Below, in pieces: positions 9,066-17,770 of a stretch of DNA of 64,000 nt; within the stretch, counting starts at the first letter, position 1, and each line of letters opens with the position of its first letter. The DNA is taken from NCBI RefSeq assembly GCF_003797775.2, contig NZ_CP060725.1, positions 4,272,001 through 4,336,000 on the forward strand, in the 5' to 3' direction. Position numbers and translations under genes: made by a program. The notes beneath the pieces are model-generated. The model had not been told where the DNA came from. It was given only the letters and a program-made list of their open reading frames with translations, and did no database searches. This DNA comes from Sphingopyxis sp. OPL5. GTDB taxonomy: Bacteria > Pseudomonadota > Alphaproteobacteria > Sphingomonadales > Sphingomonadaceae.

Positions 9066-9742
9066 GCGGCGGCGCCTCCGCCGAAACGATCGCAGCCATC
9101 ACCGGCGCCGAACCGCGCGACATCGGCCTCTATCATGAGGCGCTGACCCACGGCAGCAGCGGCGCTGCCGATTATCAGCGGCTCGAATATCTCGGCGACC
9201 GCGTGCTCGGCCTCGTCATCGCGTCCGAACTCTTCCGCCGCTTTCCCAAGGCGACCGAGGGCGAGCTGTCGTCGCGCCTCCATGTGCTCGCCTCGGGCGA
9301 AACCTGCGCGCGGATCGCGCAGGGGCTCGACCTCAACGCGCATGTCCGCTTCGGCACCCAGGCGATCGGCGACGGCGGGCGGTACAGCGACAATATCGCC
9401 GCCGACGTGCTCGAGGCGCTGATCGGCGCGCTGTGGCTCGACCATGGCGACGAGCCCGCGCGCGCCTTCATCGTCAAATATTGGGGTGAGATGATCGACG
9501 GCCAGGTGTCGGCGCCCAAACACCCCAAGGCGGCGCTGCAGGAATGGGCCGCCGCCAAGGGCCGCAAGCCCCCCGAATATCGCCTGATCCGCCGCGAAGG
9601 CCCCGACCATGCCCCGCGCTTTCGCGTCGGCGTGACCGTCGGCAAGCTCGCCGAGGCCGAAGGCGAAGGCGCATCGAAACAGGCGGCCGAAAAGGCCGCG
9701 GCGATCGCGATGCTCGCGATCCTGGAAGGATTGAAAGAATGA
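9062..9742 (+). CDS. rnc: Ribonuclease III
   Basis: A 226-residue double-strand-specific endoribonuclease that matures rRNA and processes mRNA. The signature [10 protein letters not shown] at residues 40-49 carries Glu42 and Asp46; Asp115 and Glu118 in [16 protein letters not shown] complete the metal site. A double-stranded RNA-binding domain follows from about residue 150 ([14 protein letters not shown] to the end). The start is TTG at 9062, fixed by the four-base TTGA overlap with the lepB stop and by the family N-terminus. The stop overlaps the era ATG, so the three genes are translationally coupled. Confidence 0.93.
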   Translation: MSGGASAETIAAITGAEPRDIGLYHEALTHGSSGAADYQRLEYLGDRVLGLVIASELFRRFPKATEGELSSRLHVLASGETCARIAQGLDLNAHVRFGTQAIGDGGRYSDNIAADVLEALIGALWLDHGDEPARAFIVKYWGEMIDGQVSAPKHPKAALQEWAAAKGRKPPEYRLIRREGPDHAPRFRVGVTVGKLAEAEGEGASKQAAEKAAAIAMLAILEGLKE

Positions 9743-10632
9743 CCCATCGTTGCGGTTTCGTCGCCGTCGTCGGCGCGCCGAATGCGGGCAAATCGACCAT
9801 CGTCAACGCGCTCGTCGGCCAGAAGGTCGCGATCGTCAGCCCCAAGGCGCAGACGACACGCACCCGCCTGATGGGCGTCGCCATGGACGGCGAGACGCAG
9901 ATCGTGCTGATCGACACCCCCGGCATTTTTGCCCCGACCCGCCGGCTCGACCGCGCGATGGTCGCCGCGGCGTGGAACAGCCTCGACCAGGCCGAGGCGA
10001 TCCTGGTGATGATCGATGCCGCGGCAAAGCTCGGCGAGCGCGCCGAACGCGTGTTGCAGGGGATCGAGGGGCGCCCCGAGAAGAAATTCCTGGTCCTCAA
10101 CAAGGTCGACCTGACCAAGAAGGACAAGCTGCTGACGATCGCGACCCAGCTCAACGAGCGGGTCGCCTTCGACGAAACCTTCTTCATCTCGGCGAGCACC
10201 GGCGACGGGGTTCCCGAACTCAAGACGACGCTGGCGGCCCTGATGCCCGAGGGACCCTGGCATTTCCCCGAGGACGAGGTCAGCGATGCCCCCGAACGGA
10301 TGCTCGCCGCCGAAATCACCCGCGAGCAGCTCTATCGCCAGCTCCACGAGGAACTGCCCTACCAGTCGACCGTCGAGACCGAGAAATTCACGACGCGCAA
10401 GGACGGCAGCGCCGAAATCCACCAGCAGATTCTGGTCGCACGCGACAATCAGCGCGCGATCATCCTCGGCCACAAGGGTGAGCGGATCAAGGAAATCGGC
10501 AGCAAATCGCGCGCCGAGCTCGCCGAATTGCTCGGGCGCAAGGTGCATCTGTTCCTGCATGTGAAGGTGAAGGCAAACTGGGACGAGGACCGCGGCGTGT
10601 ACCGCGACATGGGGCTTGACTGGGTGGATTGA
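9739..10632 (+). CDS. era: GTPase Era, 30S subunit assembly factor
   Basis: A 297-residue GTPase that binds 16S rRNA near its 3' end and helps 30S assembly. The GTPase motifs are all present: GAPNAGKS at 12-19 (G1), DTPG at 58-61 (G3), NKVD (G4) and SAS (G5). The C-terminal KH domain contains [13 protein letters not shown]. It overlaps rnc by four bases (ATGA), and the rnc-era order is conserved widely in bacteria. The length is normal. Confidence 0.95.
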   Translation: MTHRCGFVAVVGAPNAGKSTIVNALVGQKVAIVSPKAQTTRTRLMGVAMDGETQIVLIDTPGIFAPTRRLDRAMVAAAWNSLDQAEAILVMIDAAAKLGERAERVLQGIEGRPEKKFLVLNKVDLTKKDKLLTIATQLNERVAFDETFFISASTGDGVPELKTTLAALMPEGPWHFPEDEVSDAPERMLAAEITREQLYRQLHEELPYQSTVETEKFTTRKDGSAEIHQQILVARDNQRAIILGHKGERIKEIGSKSRAELAELLGRKVHLFLHVKVKANWDEDRGVYRDMGLDWVD

Positions 10633-10641
10633 GGCGGGGCC

Positions 10642-10989
10642 ATGCCCAGCGACCCGTTGAACACACCCGGCACCCGTCCTCGTTCAATATTCCTCAATGG
10701 GATAGCCTTGGGCGTCATATCGATCACGCTGACACTGATCCTGGCCTGGGGCTATATTTCGGCAACTGGCGTAGAAACGGTTGTTCGCGGTACGGTCGTT
10801 CGTATCGAGCAAATCGGGACGAGGCAATTGCAGACCCGTACTGTCGTGCGGCTGGCTAATGGGTCAGAAGCCGTCGTGCTGCTGCCTAGCCGAACAAATT
10901 GCAGCACTGGATCGGCAATCAGGATCATTCAGCGCGACAACTCCCTCGGCCGGACTTTTCACGCCGCACTGGTGGCCTGCGCCAACTGA
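10642..10989 (+). CDS. Small membrane-anchored protein of unknown function
   Basis: I do not recognise this 115-residue protein. One hydrophobic segment at about residues 18-42 (IFLNGIALGVISITLTLILA) is followed by a region rich in Val, Arg and Thr that looks like a small beta domain (VVRGTVVRIEQIG, RTVVRLANGSEAVVLL). The N-terminus is probably inside and the rest periplasmic. It starts nine bases after era, so it could be read through from that operon. Its base composition is visibly lower in GC than era, which hints at an accessory gene. Confidence 0.6.
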   Translation: MPSDPLNTPGTRPRSIFLNGIALGVISITLTLILAWGYISATGVETVVRGTVVRIEQIGTRQLQTRTVVRLANGSEAVVLLPSRTNCSTGSAIRIIQRDNSLGRTFHAALVACAN

Positions 10990-11084
10990 TAAGATGCTGA
11001 TCCGAGCATCGCCCGAGATTGAATGGCGCGGATCAATATTTGTCGCTAATCGATCTGCAGCCGCTTCGATCAAGGGGAAAAATC

Positions 11085-11525
11085 TTGCAACGACCGCCGT
11101 CGATCATCCTGTTTGAACGCCTCTTCTGGTCGTCGACCTTGGTCAGCATCGTAACCACCTTCATCACCTGGAACGAGATGGCGACGGCGTTCGACCGCGA
11201 GGCCGGCGTCGGCCGATCAAGCGGGTCGTTCGGCGTGGTCTTTGTCATCCTCGTGATCAGCTTGGCGATCGTTTTCGCGCTCTGGTACGCCATTGCGCGG
11301 CGCGGCAGCAACGTCGCGAAATGGATTTACGTCGTGCTGACCGCGATCGGTGCGCTGCAGACAATTGCCGGGCTGTTCAATCCCGACGGGTTGGGGACAT
11401 TGTCGCTCGCAGGCTCGCTGCTTTCGACCGCGCTTTCGGTCGCGTCGGCAGCCGTGCTGTTCCGCGCCGACGCCGTCGCATGGCTGTCCGGCAAGCCGCC
11501 CGTCGACCCCGGGATTTTCAGCTGA
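11085..11525 (+). CDS. Four-helix membrane protein of unknown function
   Basis: This protein has about 146 residues and four hydrophobic segments: WSSTLVSIVTTFITW, VVFVILVISLAIVFALW, IYVVLTAIGALQTIAGL and LLSTALSVASAAVLF. The TTG at 11085 is chosen as start because AAGGGGA precedes it by a normal distance and the protein then begins MQRPPSIILFERLFW. An ATG at 11019 in the same frame would add 22 residues without a good ribosome site. No domain was recognised. It ends just before a convergent lipase gene. Confidence 0.6.
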   Translation: MQRPPSIILFERLFWSSTLVSIVTTFITWNEMATAFDREAGVGRSSGSFGVVFVILVISLAIVFALWYAIARRGSNVAKWIYVVLTAIGALQTIAGLFNPDGLGTLSLAGSLLSTALSVASAAVLFRADAVAWLSGKPPVDPGIFS

Positions 11526-11529
11526 CGCG

Positions 11530-12651
11530 CTAAATCCGCCGACAATCATTCGGCGGCGGTTGCCCATCGAACCGTTCACCGATCCAGCCGATCGTTTCTT
11601 GGGCGCTGTCGCGCGCCGCGTCGACATGGCCTCCGGTCATGTCGATCCAACGCAGCGCCGTGCCGCGCCGGCAGACGGACTTGGCGAATTTGCGCGTCAC
11701 TGCGGGCGCGATGATCGTGTCCTTGCTGCTTTGCGCGATGAGCAGCGGGCCGGGAACGCGCGCGGCGTCGACGCTGTTGGCGCGGGCGAAGCTTCCCCAC
11801 GGCTCGATTTTGGCGATATCCTTGTTCTTCGTCGCGCGCACGATGGTCAGCACGCCCAGGATCGTGCCGAGCTTCGGCTTCTTTTCCAGGCTGATGCAGT
11901 TGTTTTCCGCCAGCCGGTGGATGATGCCCTGGTTCGTACGGTTGGCGACGCCGTCCATCGAATAGCCATAAAGCGTCGACCAGCTGTGCAGCGTGAAGGA
12001 CAGCAGCAAGGCGCGCGCATTCTTGTCGCTGCCGTCGCGCAGATTGGCGGCAAGGTCGGTCGGCGGCGCGGCCGCGGCGGTGGCGACGAGGTTCAGGTCG
12101 GGCGCGTAGCTGCGCGCGGCGATCGCGGTCCACAGCGCGGCGTGCGCACCCTGCGATTCGCCCCACACGGCAAAGCTGTTGCCCGCTGCCGCGCCGGGGA
12201 TCGCCCGCGCCGCGCGCACCGCGTCGAGCACCGAATTCGCGGTATCGGGGCCGACGAGGAACGGATGCATCGTCGGGCTCGCGAGGCCGATATAATCGGG
12301 CGCGACAACGACATAGCCCTGCCGCACCGCATCGATTCCAGCCGTCACGGCAAAGAAATTGGGGCTGAGCGACGGTGCGCATTTTTCGGCGACACCCCAC
12401 GCGCCGTGGGTCCAGGCGATAACGCGGCGCGGCCGCGGCGGCACCGCCTCGCGCGGCGCGGCGACGATGCCGGTGACGCGCAGCCGTTCGCCCTTCTGGT
12501 TGGAGGTCCAATATTGCACGCGCCACGCCTGCACCCCCGGTGGCGTGTCGACGACCGGCTCGGCAGCGATCAGGCTGCCCGCCTGCTGCGCGGCTGCGGG
12601 GACGGCGAACGAGGCCGCGAGGAGCAACAGTAAAACCCACAAACGGCGCAT
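11530..12651 (-). CDS. Secreted lipase / alpha-beta hydrolase (secretory lipase-like)
   Basis: A 373-residue exported hydrolase. The signal peptide is MRRLWVLLLLLAASFAVPAA, with cleavage expected near AAAQQ. The nucleophile elbow GESQG places the catalytic Ser166; WTHGAWG near residue 80 is the oxyanion region, and SSKDTIIAP and GGH near the C-terminus supply the likely Asp and His. The arrangement fits the secretory lipase (LIP) family, which cleaves esters or triacylglycerols outside the cytoplasm. The substrate is not known. The ATG at 12651 is chosen because it starts the signal peptide. Confidence 0.8.
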   Translation of the reverse strand: MRRLWVLLLLLAASFAVPAAAQQAGSLIAAEPVVDTPPGVQAWRVQYWTSNQKGERLRVTGIVAAPREAVPPRPRRVIAWTHGAWGVAEKCAPSLSPNFFAVTAGIDAVRQGYVVVAPDYIGLASPTMHPFLVGPDTANSVLDAVRAARAIPGAAAGNSFAVWGESQGAHAALWTAIAARSYAPDLNLVATAAAAPPTDLAANLRDGSDKNARALLLSFTLHSWSTLYGYSMDGVANRTNQGIIHRLAENNCISLEKKPKLGTILGVLTIVRATKNKDIAKIEPWGSFARANSVDAARVPGPLLIAQSSKDTIIAPAVTRKFAKSVCRRGTALRWIDMTGGHVDAARDSAQETIGWIGERFDGQPPPNDCRRI

Positions 12652-12773
12652 CGGACACCTCCCGGTTGGGAGCATCCTATCACGACTTCCGGCAGGCGGG
12701 AACTACGCGGAGCAGCGAATAATATCTGCGCTTTTCTCCCGCAAAAACGTCATGCAGCGGTAATATAACAATA

Positions 12774-12803
12774 TTGGTGACGATATTTTCGCGATGTCAC
12801 CAA
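12774..12803. promoter_or_regulatory. Inverted repeat TTGGTGAC / GTCACCAA upstream of the CrtC-like gene
   Basis: TTGGTGAC at 12774-12781 is matched by GTCACCAA at 12796-12803, with 14 bases between. It lies in the AT-rich 230-base divergent region between the lipase and the CrtC-like gene, 79 bases before the latter. It could be an operator or a promoter-proximal structure. No cognate regulator is nearby. Confidence 0.4.
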
Positions 12804-12881
12804 ATAAAAGTCCGCGCCAGACATGCTGCATGATAATCATCACCATCCGCATCTTGCGGCACAACAGGGGGAGTATCGATC

Positions 12882-13904
12882 ATGTCGCCCAATAGTCCCG
12901 TTCCCGTTCCACCGTCCGAAGTCGCGATCAAGCTGCCGCAGGACCAATATTGCCACGCCGAAGCGCCCACCGAATGGTGGTGGCACACCGGCACACTCGT
13001 CGCCGGCGACCGCGTTTTCGGCTTCGAGATCAACGCCGCGAGCTTCGCGCCGCTCGCCTTTACCGAAATCATGCTGTCCGACGTCGCGAACCAGATCCAT
13101 TATCAGAGCACCGCGACCCACACCCCCGGCGAATGGGCCGAAACCGACCCGAGCAAGGACTGGTACGTCAAACTCGGCAATCCGGGGATCGATCATGATT
13201 GGGCGTGGATGACCGCGCCGCAAGCCGACCCGTCGAACATGACGGTCAAGGCGCAGTTCCAGGACGAGGGGACGGGATCGACGATCCTCTTCGACCTGGT
13301 GATGGCGCAGCAGGGTCCGCCGCTCATCGTGTGGGGCACAGGGTGCAATCCGACCCCGGCGAACCCCGGCGGGGTGAAGACCAACAATTATTATTACTCG
13401 TTCACGCGGCTCCAGGTCAGCGGGTCGGTGGCGATCGGCGATACGGTGTTCGCGGTCACCGGCCAGACGTGGATGGACCATGAATATGGCCTGTTCGGTT
13501 CTTCAGCGAACCCCATCCTGTGGTATCTGCAAGACATGCAGCTCGACAATGGCATCCATATCTCGAGCTATATGACGGTCAGCGCCGAGACCCCGCCGCA
13601 GGGCGGCCAGCCGCACCAGTCGAACGCGACGATCCAGTTTCCCGACGGCACGACCTATTTCCTCGAGGATTGCATCACGACTCCCGGCGAGGCGACGTGG
13701 ACCGCGCCGAACGGACAAGTCTTCTTTCTCGAATTCCTCGTGCAGATCCCCGATTTCGACGCGGCGATCACGATCACCTCGTCGATCCCCGATCAGGTCT
13801 TCGACGCCTTCAACGCCAATGTCTATGAAGGCGTGGCGACCGCGGCGGGGACGTTCGCGGGCGCACCGGTGACCGGCACGGCGTGGAACGAGCAGCGGCC
13901 TTAG
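12882..13904 (+). CDS. CrtC/AttH-like lipocalin-fold protein
   Basis: A 340-residue protein resembling the CrtC/AttH family (carotenoid 1,2-hydratase and predicted secreted hydrolases). EWWWHTGTL near residue 31 matches the family EWWY-TG-L signature, and TGQTWMDHEYG near residue 190 matches the second conserved block. No signal peptide is visible; the N-terminus begins MSPNSPVPVPPSEV. A GGGGGAG ribosome site precedes the ATG by about eight bases. No carotenoid genes are nearby, so a hydratase role on carotenoids is not supported by context. Confidence 0.65.
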   Translation: MSPNSPVPVPPSEVAIKLPQDQYCHAEAPTEWWWHTGTLVAGDRVFGFEINAASFAPLAFTEIMLSDVANQIHYQSTATHTPGEWAETDPSKDWYVKLGNPGIDHDWAWMTAPQADPSNMTVKAQFQDEGTGSTILFDLVMAQQGPPLIVWGTGCNPTPANPGGVKTNNYYYSFTRLQVSGSVAIGDTVFAVTGQTWMDHEYGLFGSSANPILWYLQDMQLDNGIHISSYMTVSAETPPQGGQPHQSNATIQFPDGTTYFLEDCITTPGEATWTAPNGQVFFLEFLVQIPDFDAAITITSSIPDQVFDAFNANVYEGVATAAGTFAGAPVTGTAWNEQRP

Positions 13905-13918
13905 GGGGCCAGCAACCG

Positions 13919-13999
13919 GTCATTGCGAGGAACGTAGCGACGCGGCAATCCAGAGCGGTGTAAGGCCGCTCTGGATTGCTTCGCTTCGCTCGCAATGAC
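13919..13999. repeat. Dispersed palindromic repeat, GTCATTGCGAG family, copy 2
   Basis: The element begins GTCATTGCGAGGAACG and ends CGCTTCGCTCGCAATGAC. The inner arms GCAATCCAGAGCGG and CCGCTCTGGATTGC pair around a short loop. The left outer arm has diverged from the copy at 57334 (GGAACGTAGCGACGCG in place of CGAAGCGAAG). It lies between the convergent CrtC-like gene and topA and may also terminate them. Confidence 0.8.
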
Positions 14000-14004
14000 G
14001 AGGC

Positions 14005-16560
14005 TTATTCTGTCGCCGCGGCCTTCTTTGCGGGCGCCTTTTTCTTGGCCGCCGGCTTCTTCGCCGCCGCCTTCTTGGGCGCCGCCTTTTTCTTGCCCTT
14101 TGCAGGCCCCTTCGCGGCGCGCGCGTCGATCAGCGCGATCGCTTCCTCGAGCGTCAGCGCGGCGGGTTCCATCGACTTGGGCAAGGTCGCGTTGGTCGTG
14201 CCGTCGGTGACATAGGGACCGAAGCGTCCTTCCATCAGCTTCATCTCGCCGCCGCTCGTCGGGTGCGGGCCAAAGGTGTTGAGCGGTTCGGCCTTGGTGC
14301 GCCCGCGCCCGCCGCCCGCCGCCGCTTCGGCGATGCGGACGACCGCGGCGTTCATGCCGATGTCGAAGATTTCGGTCGTCCCGGTCAGCTTCGCATATTT
14401 GCCGTCATGGAGCAGGTACGGGCCGTAACGCCCCAACCCCGCCATGATGACCTTGCCGCTTTCGGGATGCACGCCGACCTCGCGCGGCAGGCTCAAGAGC
14501 CGCAGCGCATAGTCGAGGTCGAAATCCTCGCCCGGGATGTCCTTGGGGATCGACGAACGCTTCGCCTCCTTGCCGTCCCCGAGCTGGATATAGGGGCCGA
14601 AGCGTCCGCTGCGCTTGGTCACTTCCAGCCCGGATTCGGGATCGTTGCCCATCGTCTCGGGACCCGTGTCGGCGCCGTCGCTGCCGCCCGGCTGCGCGAA
14701 TTTGCGCGTGAACTTGCAGTCGGGATAATTGCTGCACGCGATGAACGGCCCGAACTTGCCGCCGCGCAGCGCCAGCTTGCCGGTGCCGCAATTGGGGCAG
14801 AGCCGCGGATCGCTGCCGTCGCCCTTGTCGGGGAAGAGATAAGGGCCAAGGAATTCGTCGAGCGCCGCGGTGATCTCCGACGGCTTGAGTTCCATCACCT
14901 CGCCGGTGCGCGGCTTGAAGTCGCGCCAGAAGGCATCGAGCACCGCCTGCCACTGCGCGCGGCCGCCCGACACATCGTCGAGCTCTTCCTCGAGCCCGGC
15001 GGTATAGTCATATTCGACATAACGGGTGAAATAGCGTTCGAGAAAGGCGGTGAGCAGCCGCCCGCTCTCTTCGGGCATGAAGCGGTTCTTCTCGACCGTC
15101 ACATAGGCGCGGTCCTTCAATACCTGCAGGATCGACGCATAGGTCGACGGGCGCCCGATGCCGAGTTCCTCCATCTTCTTGACCAGGCTCGCTTCCGAAT
15201 AGCGCGGCGGCGGCTGGGTTTCGTGGCTTTCGACCTCGACCCCGGTCTTGGCCGGCGCGTCGCCCTTCGCCATCGCGGGCAGCAGGCGCGCATCGTCATC
15301 GTCGCCCGCGTCGTCGCGGCTTTCGTCATAGAGCGCGAGGAAACCGGGGAATTTCACGACCTGCCCGGTCGCGCGCAGCATCGTCTTGCCGGTGCCGTCG
15401 CTGAGGTCGATGCTCGTGCGTTCGAGGCGTGCCGACGCCATCTGGCTCGCCATCGCGCGTTTCCAGATCAACTCGTAGAGTCGGCCATGGTCGCCGCTGC
15501 CGGCCTTGTCCTTCGAAAAATCGGTCGGACGGATTGCTTCATGCGCTTCCTGGGCATTCTTCGCCTTGGTCTGATACTGGCGTGGCTGGTCGGGGACATA
15601 GCCGCCGTCGTAGCGCGTCGCGATCGCCTTGCGCGCGGCGCTGATCGCGCTGCCGTCCATCTGGACGCCGTCGGTACGCATATAGGTGATCGCGCCGTCC
15701 TCGTAGAGGCCCTGTGCGATGCGCATCGTGTGGCTCGCCGAGAAGCCGAGCTTGCGCGCGGCTTCCTGCTGCAGCGTCGACGTCGTGAAGGGCGGCGGCG
15801 GGTTGCGCGTCAGCGGCTTGGTCTCGACATTCTCGACGGTGAAATGCCCCGCCTTCACATCGGCCTCGGCGGCGCGCGCATCGGCTTCGCTGGTGATCGT
15901 CAGCCGCTCGATCTTGTCGCCGCGCCAGCGTGCCAGGCGCGCCTTGAACGGCGTGCCCGACATTTCGAACAGGCCGGTGATCGACCAGTATTGCAGTGCA
16001 ACGAATGCTTCAATCTCGCGCTCGCGCTCGACGATCAGCCGCAGCGACACCGACTGGACACGCCCCGCAGACTTGGCGCCGGGCAGCTTGCGCCACAGCA
16101 CCGGCGACAGGGTGAAACCGACCAGATAATCGAGCGCGCGGCGGGCGCGGTAGGCGTCGATCAGATCGTCGTCGAGCGCGCGCGGGGCCGCCATCGCGGT
16201 GAGCACCGCGTCCTTGGTGATCGCGTTGAAGGTGACCCGGTCGACCTTGGCCGGCAGCGCCTTCTTGCTGCGCAACAGTTCCTGCACATGCCAGCTGATA
16301 GCCTCACCCTCGCGGTCAGGGTCGGTCGCGAGGATCAGGCGCTCGGCACCCTTCGCCGCGTCCTGGATTTCCTTCATCCGCTTCGTCTTGTCGGGATACA
16401 GCTGCCACTGCATCGCGAAACCGTCGTCGGGATTTACCGACCCGTCCTTGGGCGGCAGGTCGCGAACATGGCCATAGCTGGCCAGCACCTTGAAATCGCG
16501 CCCGAGATATTTCTCGATCGTCTTCGCCTTGGCGGGCGATTCCACAATAACCAATTGCAT
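14005..16560 (-). CDS. topA: DNA topoisomerase I
   Basis: An 851-residue type IA topoisomerase that relaxes negative supercoils. The Toprim domain includes VIVESPAKAKTIEKYLG and ATDPDREGEAISWH at residues 78-91. The active-site tyrosine is Tyr293 in ITYMRTDGVQMD. One classical C4 zinc ribbon (CPNC to CSNYPDC) is followed by three cysteine-free repeats of the form GRFGPY, as in many alphaproteobacteria. The C-terminus is a Lys/Ala-rich tail (KKAAPKKAAAKKPAAKKKAP) that probably contacts DNA or RNA polymerase. In many alphaproteobacteria topA follows dprA; here dprA lies about 3 kb away on the same strand, with two other genes between. Confidence 0.95.
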   Translation of the reverse strand: MQLVIVESPAKAKTIEKYLGRDFKVLASYGHVRDLPPKDGSVNPDDGFAMQWQLYPDKTKRMKEIQDAAKGAERLILATDPDREGEAISWHVQELLRSKKALPAKVDRVTFNAITKDAVLTAMAAPRALDDDLIDAYRARRALDYLVGFTLSPVLWRKLPGAKSAGRVQSVSLRLIVEREREIEAFVALQYWSITGLFEMSGTPFKARLARWRGDKIERLTITSEADARAAEADVKAGHFTVENVETKPLTRNPPPPFTTSTLQQEAARKLGFSASHTMRIAQGLYEDGAITYMRTDGVQMDGSAISAARKAIATRYDGGYVPDQPRQYQTKAKNAQEAHEAIRPTDFSKDKAGSGDHGRLYELIWKRAMASQMASARLERTSIDLSDGTGKTMLRATGQVVKFPGFLALYDESRDDAGDDDDARLLPAMAKGDAPAKTGVEVESHETQPPPRYSEASLVKKMEELGIGRPSTYASILQVLKDRAYVTVEKNRFMPEESGRLLTAFLERYFTRYVEYDYTAGLEEELDDVSGGRAQWQAVLDAFWRDFKPRTGEVMELKPSEITAALDEFLGPYLFPDKGDGSDPRLCPNCGTGKLALRGGKFGPFIACSNYPDCKFTRKFAQPGGSDGADTGPETMGNDPESGLEVTKRSGRFGPYIQLGDGKEAKRSSIPKDIPGEDFDLDYALRLLSLPREVGVHPESGKVIMAGLGRYGPYLLHDGKYAKLTGTTEIFDIGMNAAVVRIAEAAAGGGRGRTKAEPLNTFGPHPTSGGEMKLMEGRFGPYVTDGTTNATLPKSMEPAALTLEEAIALIDARAAKGPAKGKKKAAPKKAAAKKPAAKKKAPAKKAAATE

Positions 16561-16673
16561 GTAAAAGCGTTGTCCTGCTGTGCCTCACGTATGTACGCGC
16601 GAGGGTGGCGGGCGTCCGGTCCTGTCGTCAAGAGGGTTTCGGCGCGCCCGCCCCAGCAAAGTGGTTGTGAAAA

Positions 16674-17666
16674 TCAGCGCAGCGGCGCGAGCCGTCCGAT
16701 CAGCATCGCGCTCGCCAGACTCGCCGCCTTGGCCGCGCCTTCTTCGTAATTCCCCGGCTTGGCGGTGAAGGCGAACTTGCGCGTCTTGCCGAAGCGCAAG
16801 CCCCCGAACCCCGCGACCGCGGCGAGGCCGCCCACGACATTGCCGGCCGATTGCATCGCCTTGTCGGTGCCGCTGGTCGCGTCGCTCTTTTCGACGAACT
16901 CGCCCTCGACCGCGACCGGCGCCTTGACGGTGATCACCGACTGCTTGCCGCTGGGCGCGATCAGCGTGATGCGCGAATAGTCGGCACTGACCGACAGCGC
17001 GCTGTTGACCTCCAACCCGCCGAAGCTGAAGGCGCCGGGGCGCTTCTGCTGCGAAAAGTCGATCAGATAGACGACGTCGATCACGCCGACTCCCGCCTGT
17101 TTTGCGTAGGCGTTCAGCGCCCCGACCGCTTGCCCCGCCGCCATGTTCATCCCGATGCTGCTCATCCCCGACCCGACGAAATCACCCGGAATCATCAACA
17201 GCGAGGGCAGCGCCGTCGGCTTGTAATAGGTCGCCTTGCCCTTGCTGCCCTTTTCGAGCGCGATGTTGATGTCGAGCGGCATGTCCTGCGACTTGGTCTT
17301 GGCGAGCGCGGCGTGGCCGAACATGTCGGTCGGTACCTGCACCGCATAGCCGCTGGCGGTCAGCTGCGACACGAAGTCGGCATAGGCGGCGTCGGTGACC
17401 GCCTGCATCATTTCGGGGGTCACCCCGACCAGCTCGCTCTTCGCCTTGGTGGTACCGCCGAACGCCCCCATCAACCCGCCCGACGCCGCGGTCTCGTCGG
17501 TCGATTCAAAGATGAAGCCGACATTGAAGGCGCCGACGGTGACGGTGGTGACGCCCTTCGCATTGGCGGGACCAGCGATCTTCACCGGTTCCTTGTCCTT
17601 GGCGATCACGGCGACGGGCTGGAGCAGCATCGCCGTGATGGCGACGGCCGACAGCAGTTTTTTCAT
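16674..17666 (-). CDS. Exported protein of unknown function
   Basis: A 330-residue protein with a clear signal peptide (MKKLLSAVAITAMLLQPVAV followed by IAKDKE). No known domain was recognised. The mature part has glycine-rich stretches (GGLMGAFGGTTKAK, GGLAAVAGFGGLRFG) and ends with a hydrophobic Ala-rich region. GGAGGA precedes the ATG by seven bases. An 18-bp perfect palindrome lies 24-41 bases upstream of the start and may be its operator. It is separated from the next gene by a strong hairpin, so it is probably transcribed alone. It is likely periplasmic or outer-membrane associated. Confidence 0.65.
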   Translation of the reverse strand: MKKLLSAVAITAMLLQPVAVIAKDKEPVKIAGPANAKGVTTVTVGAFNVGFIFESTDETAASGGLMGAFGGTTKAKSELVGVTPEMMQAVTDAAYADFVSQLTASGYAVQVPTDMFGHAALAKTKSQDMPLDINIALEKGSKGKATYYKPTALPSLLMIPGDFVGSGMSSIGMNMAAGQAVGALNAYAKQAGVGVIDVVYLIDFSQQKRPGAFSFGGLEVNSALSVSADYSRITLIAPSGKQSVITVKAPVAVEGEFVEKSDATSGTDKAMQSAGNVVGGLAAVAGFGGLRFGKTRKFAFTAKPGNYEEGAAKAASLASAMLIGRLAPLR

Positions 17667-17689
17667 GGATTGGTCCTCCGACCCTCACG

Positions 17690-17707
17690 GACCGGATATA
17701 TCCGGTC
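17690..17707. promoter_or_regulatory. Perfect 18-bp palindrome GACCGGATATATCCGGTC
   Basis: Each half of this perfect dyad reads GACCGGATA. It is centred about 33 bases before the start of the exported protein gene at 17666, where a repressor would block transcription or early elongation. No regulator gene is adjacent. A terminator hairpin of the upstream gene lies just beyond it. Confidence 0.5.
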
Positions 17708-17729
17708 GGCGGGGGTTCCCGAAGCGACC

Positions 17730-17762
17730 CTTGCCCCCGCATCGAACAGATGCGGGGGCAAG
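17730..17762 (-). terminator. Strong hairpin terminator after the vWA gene
   Basis: CTTGCCCCCGCATC at 17730-17743 and GATGCGGGGGCAAG at 17749-17762 form a perfect 14-bp stem with a 5-base loop. It follows the stop of the minus-strand vWA gene by a few bases. No long T run follows, so it may act as a Rho-assisted or intrinsic-like terminator. Confidence 0.65.
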
Positions 17763-17770
17763 TCAACGGC

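Noticed and set aside
12882..13904. A carotenoid hydratase role (CrtC)
   Set aside because: Only the lipocalin-like family blocks are shared. No carotenoid genes are nearby and many family members have other roles.
14263..16749. Plus-strand open frame of 828 codons opposite topA
   Set aside because: It mirrors topA, whose domains are clear. Such antisense frames are common at this GC content.
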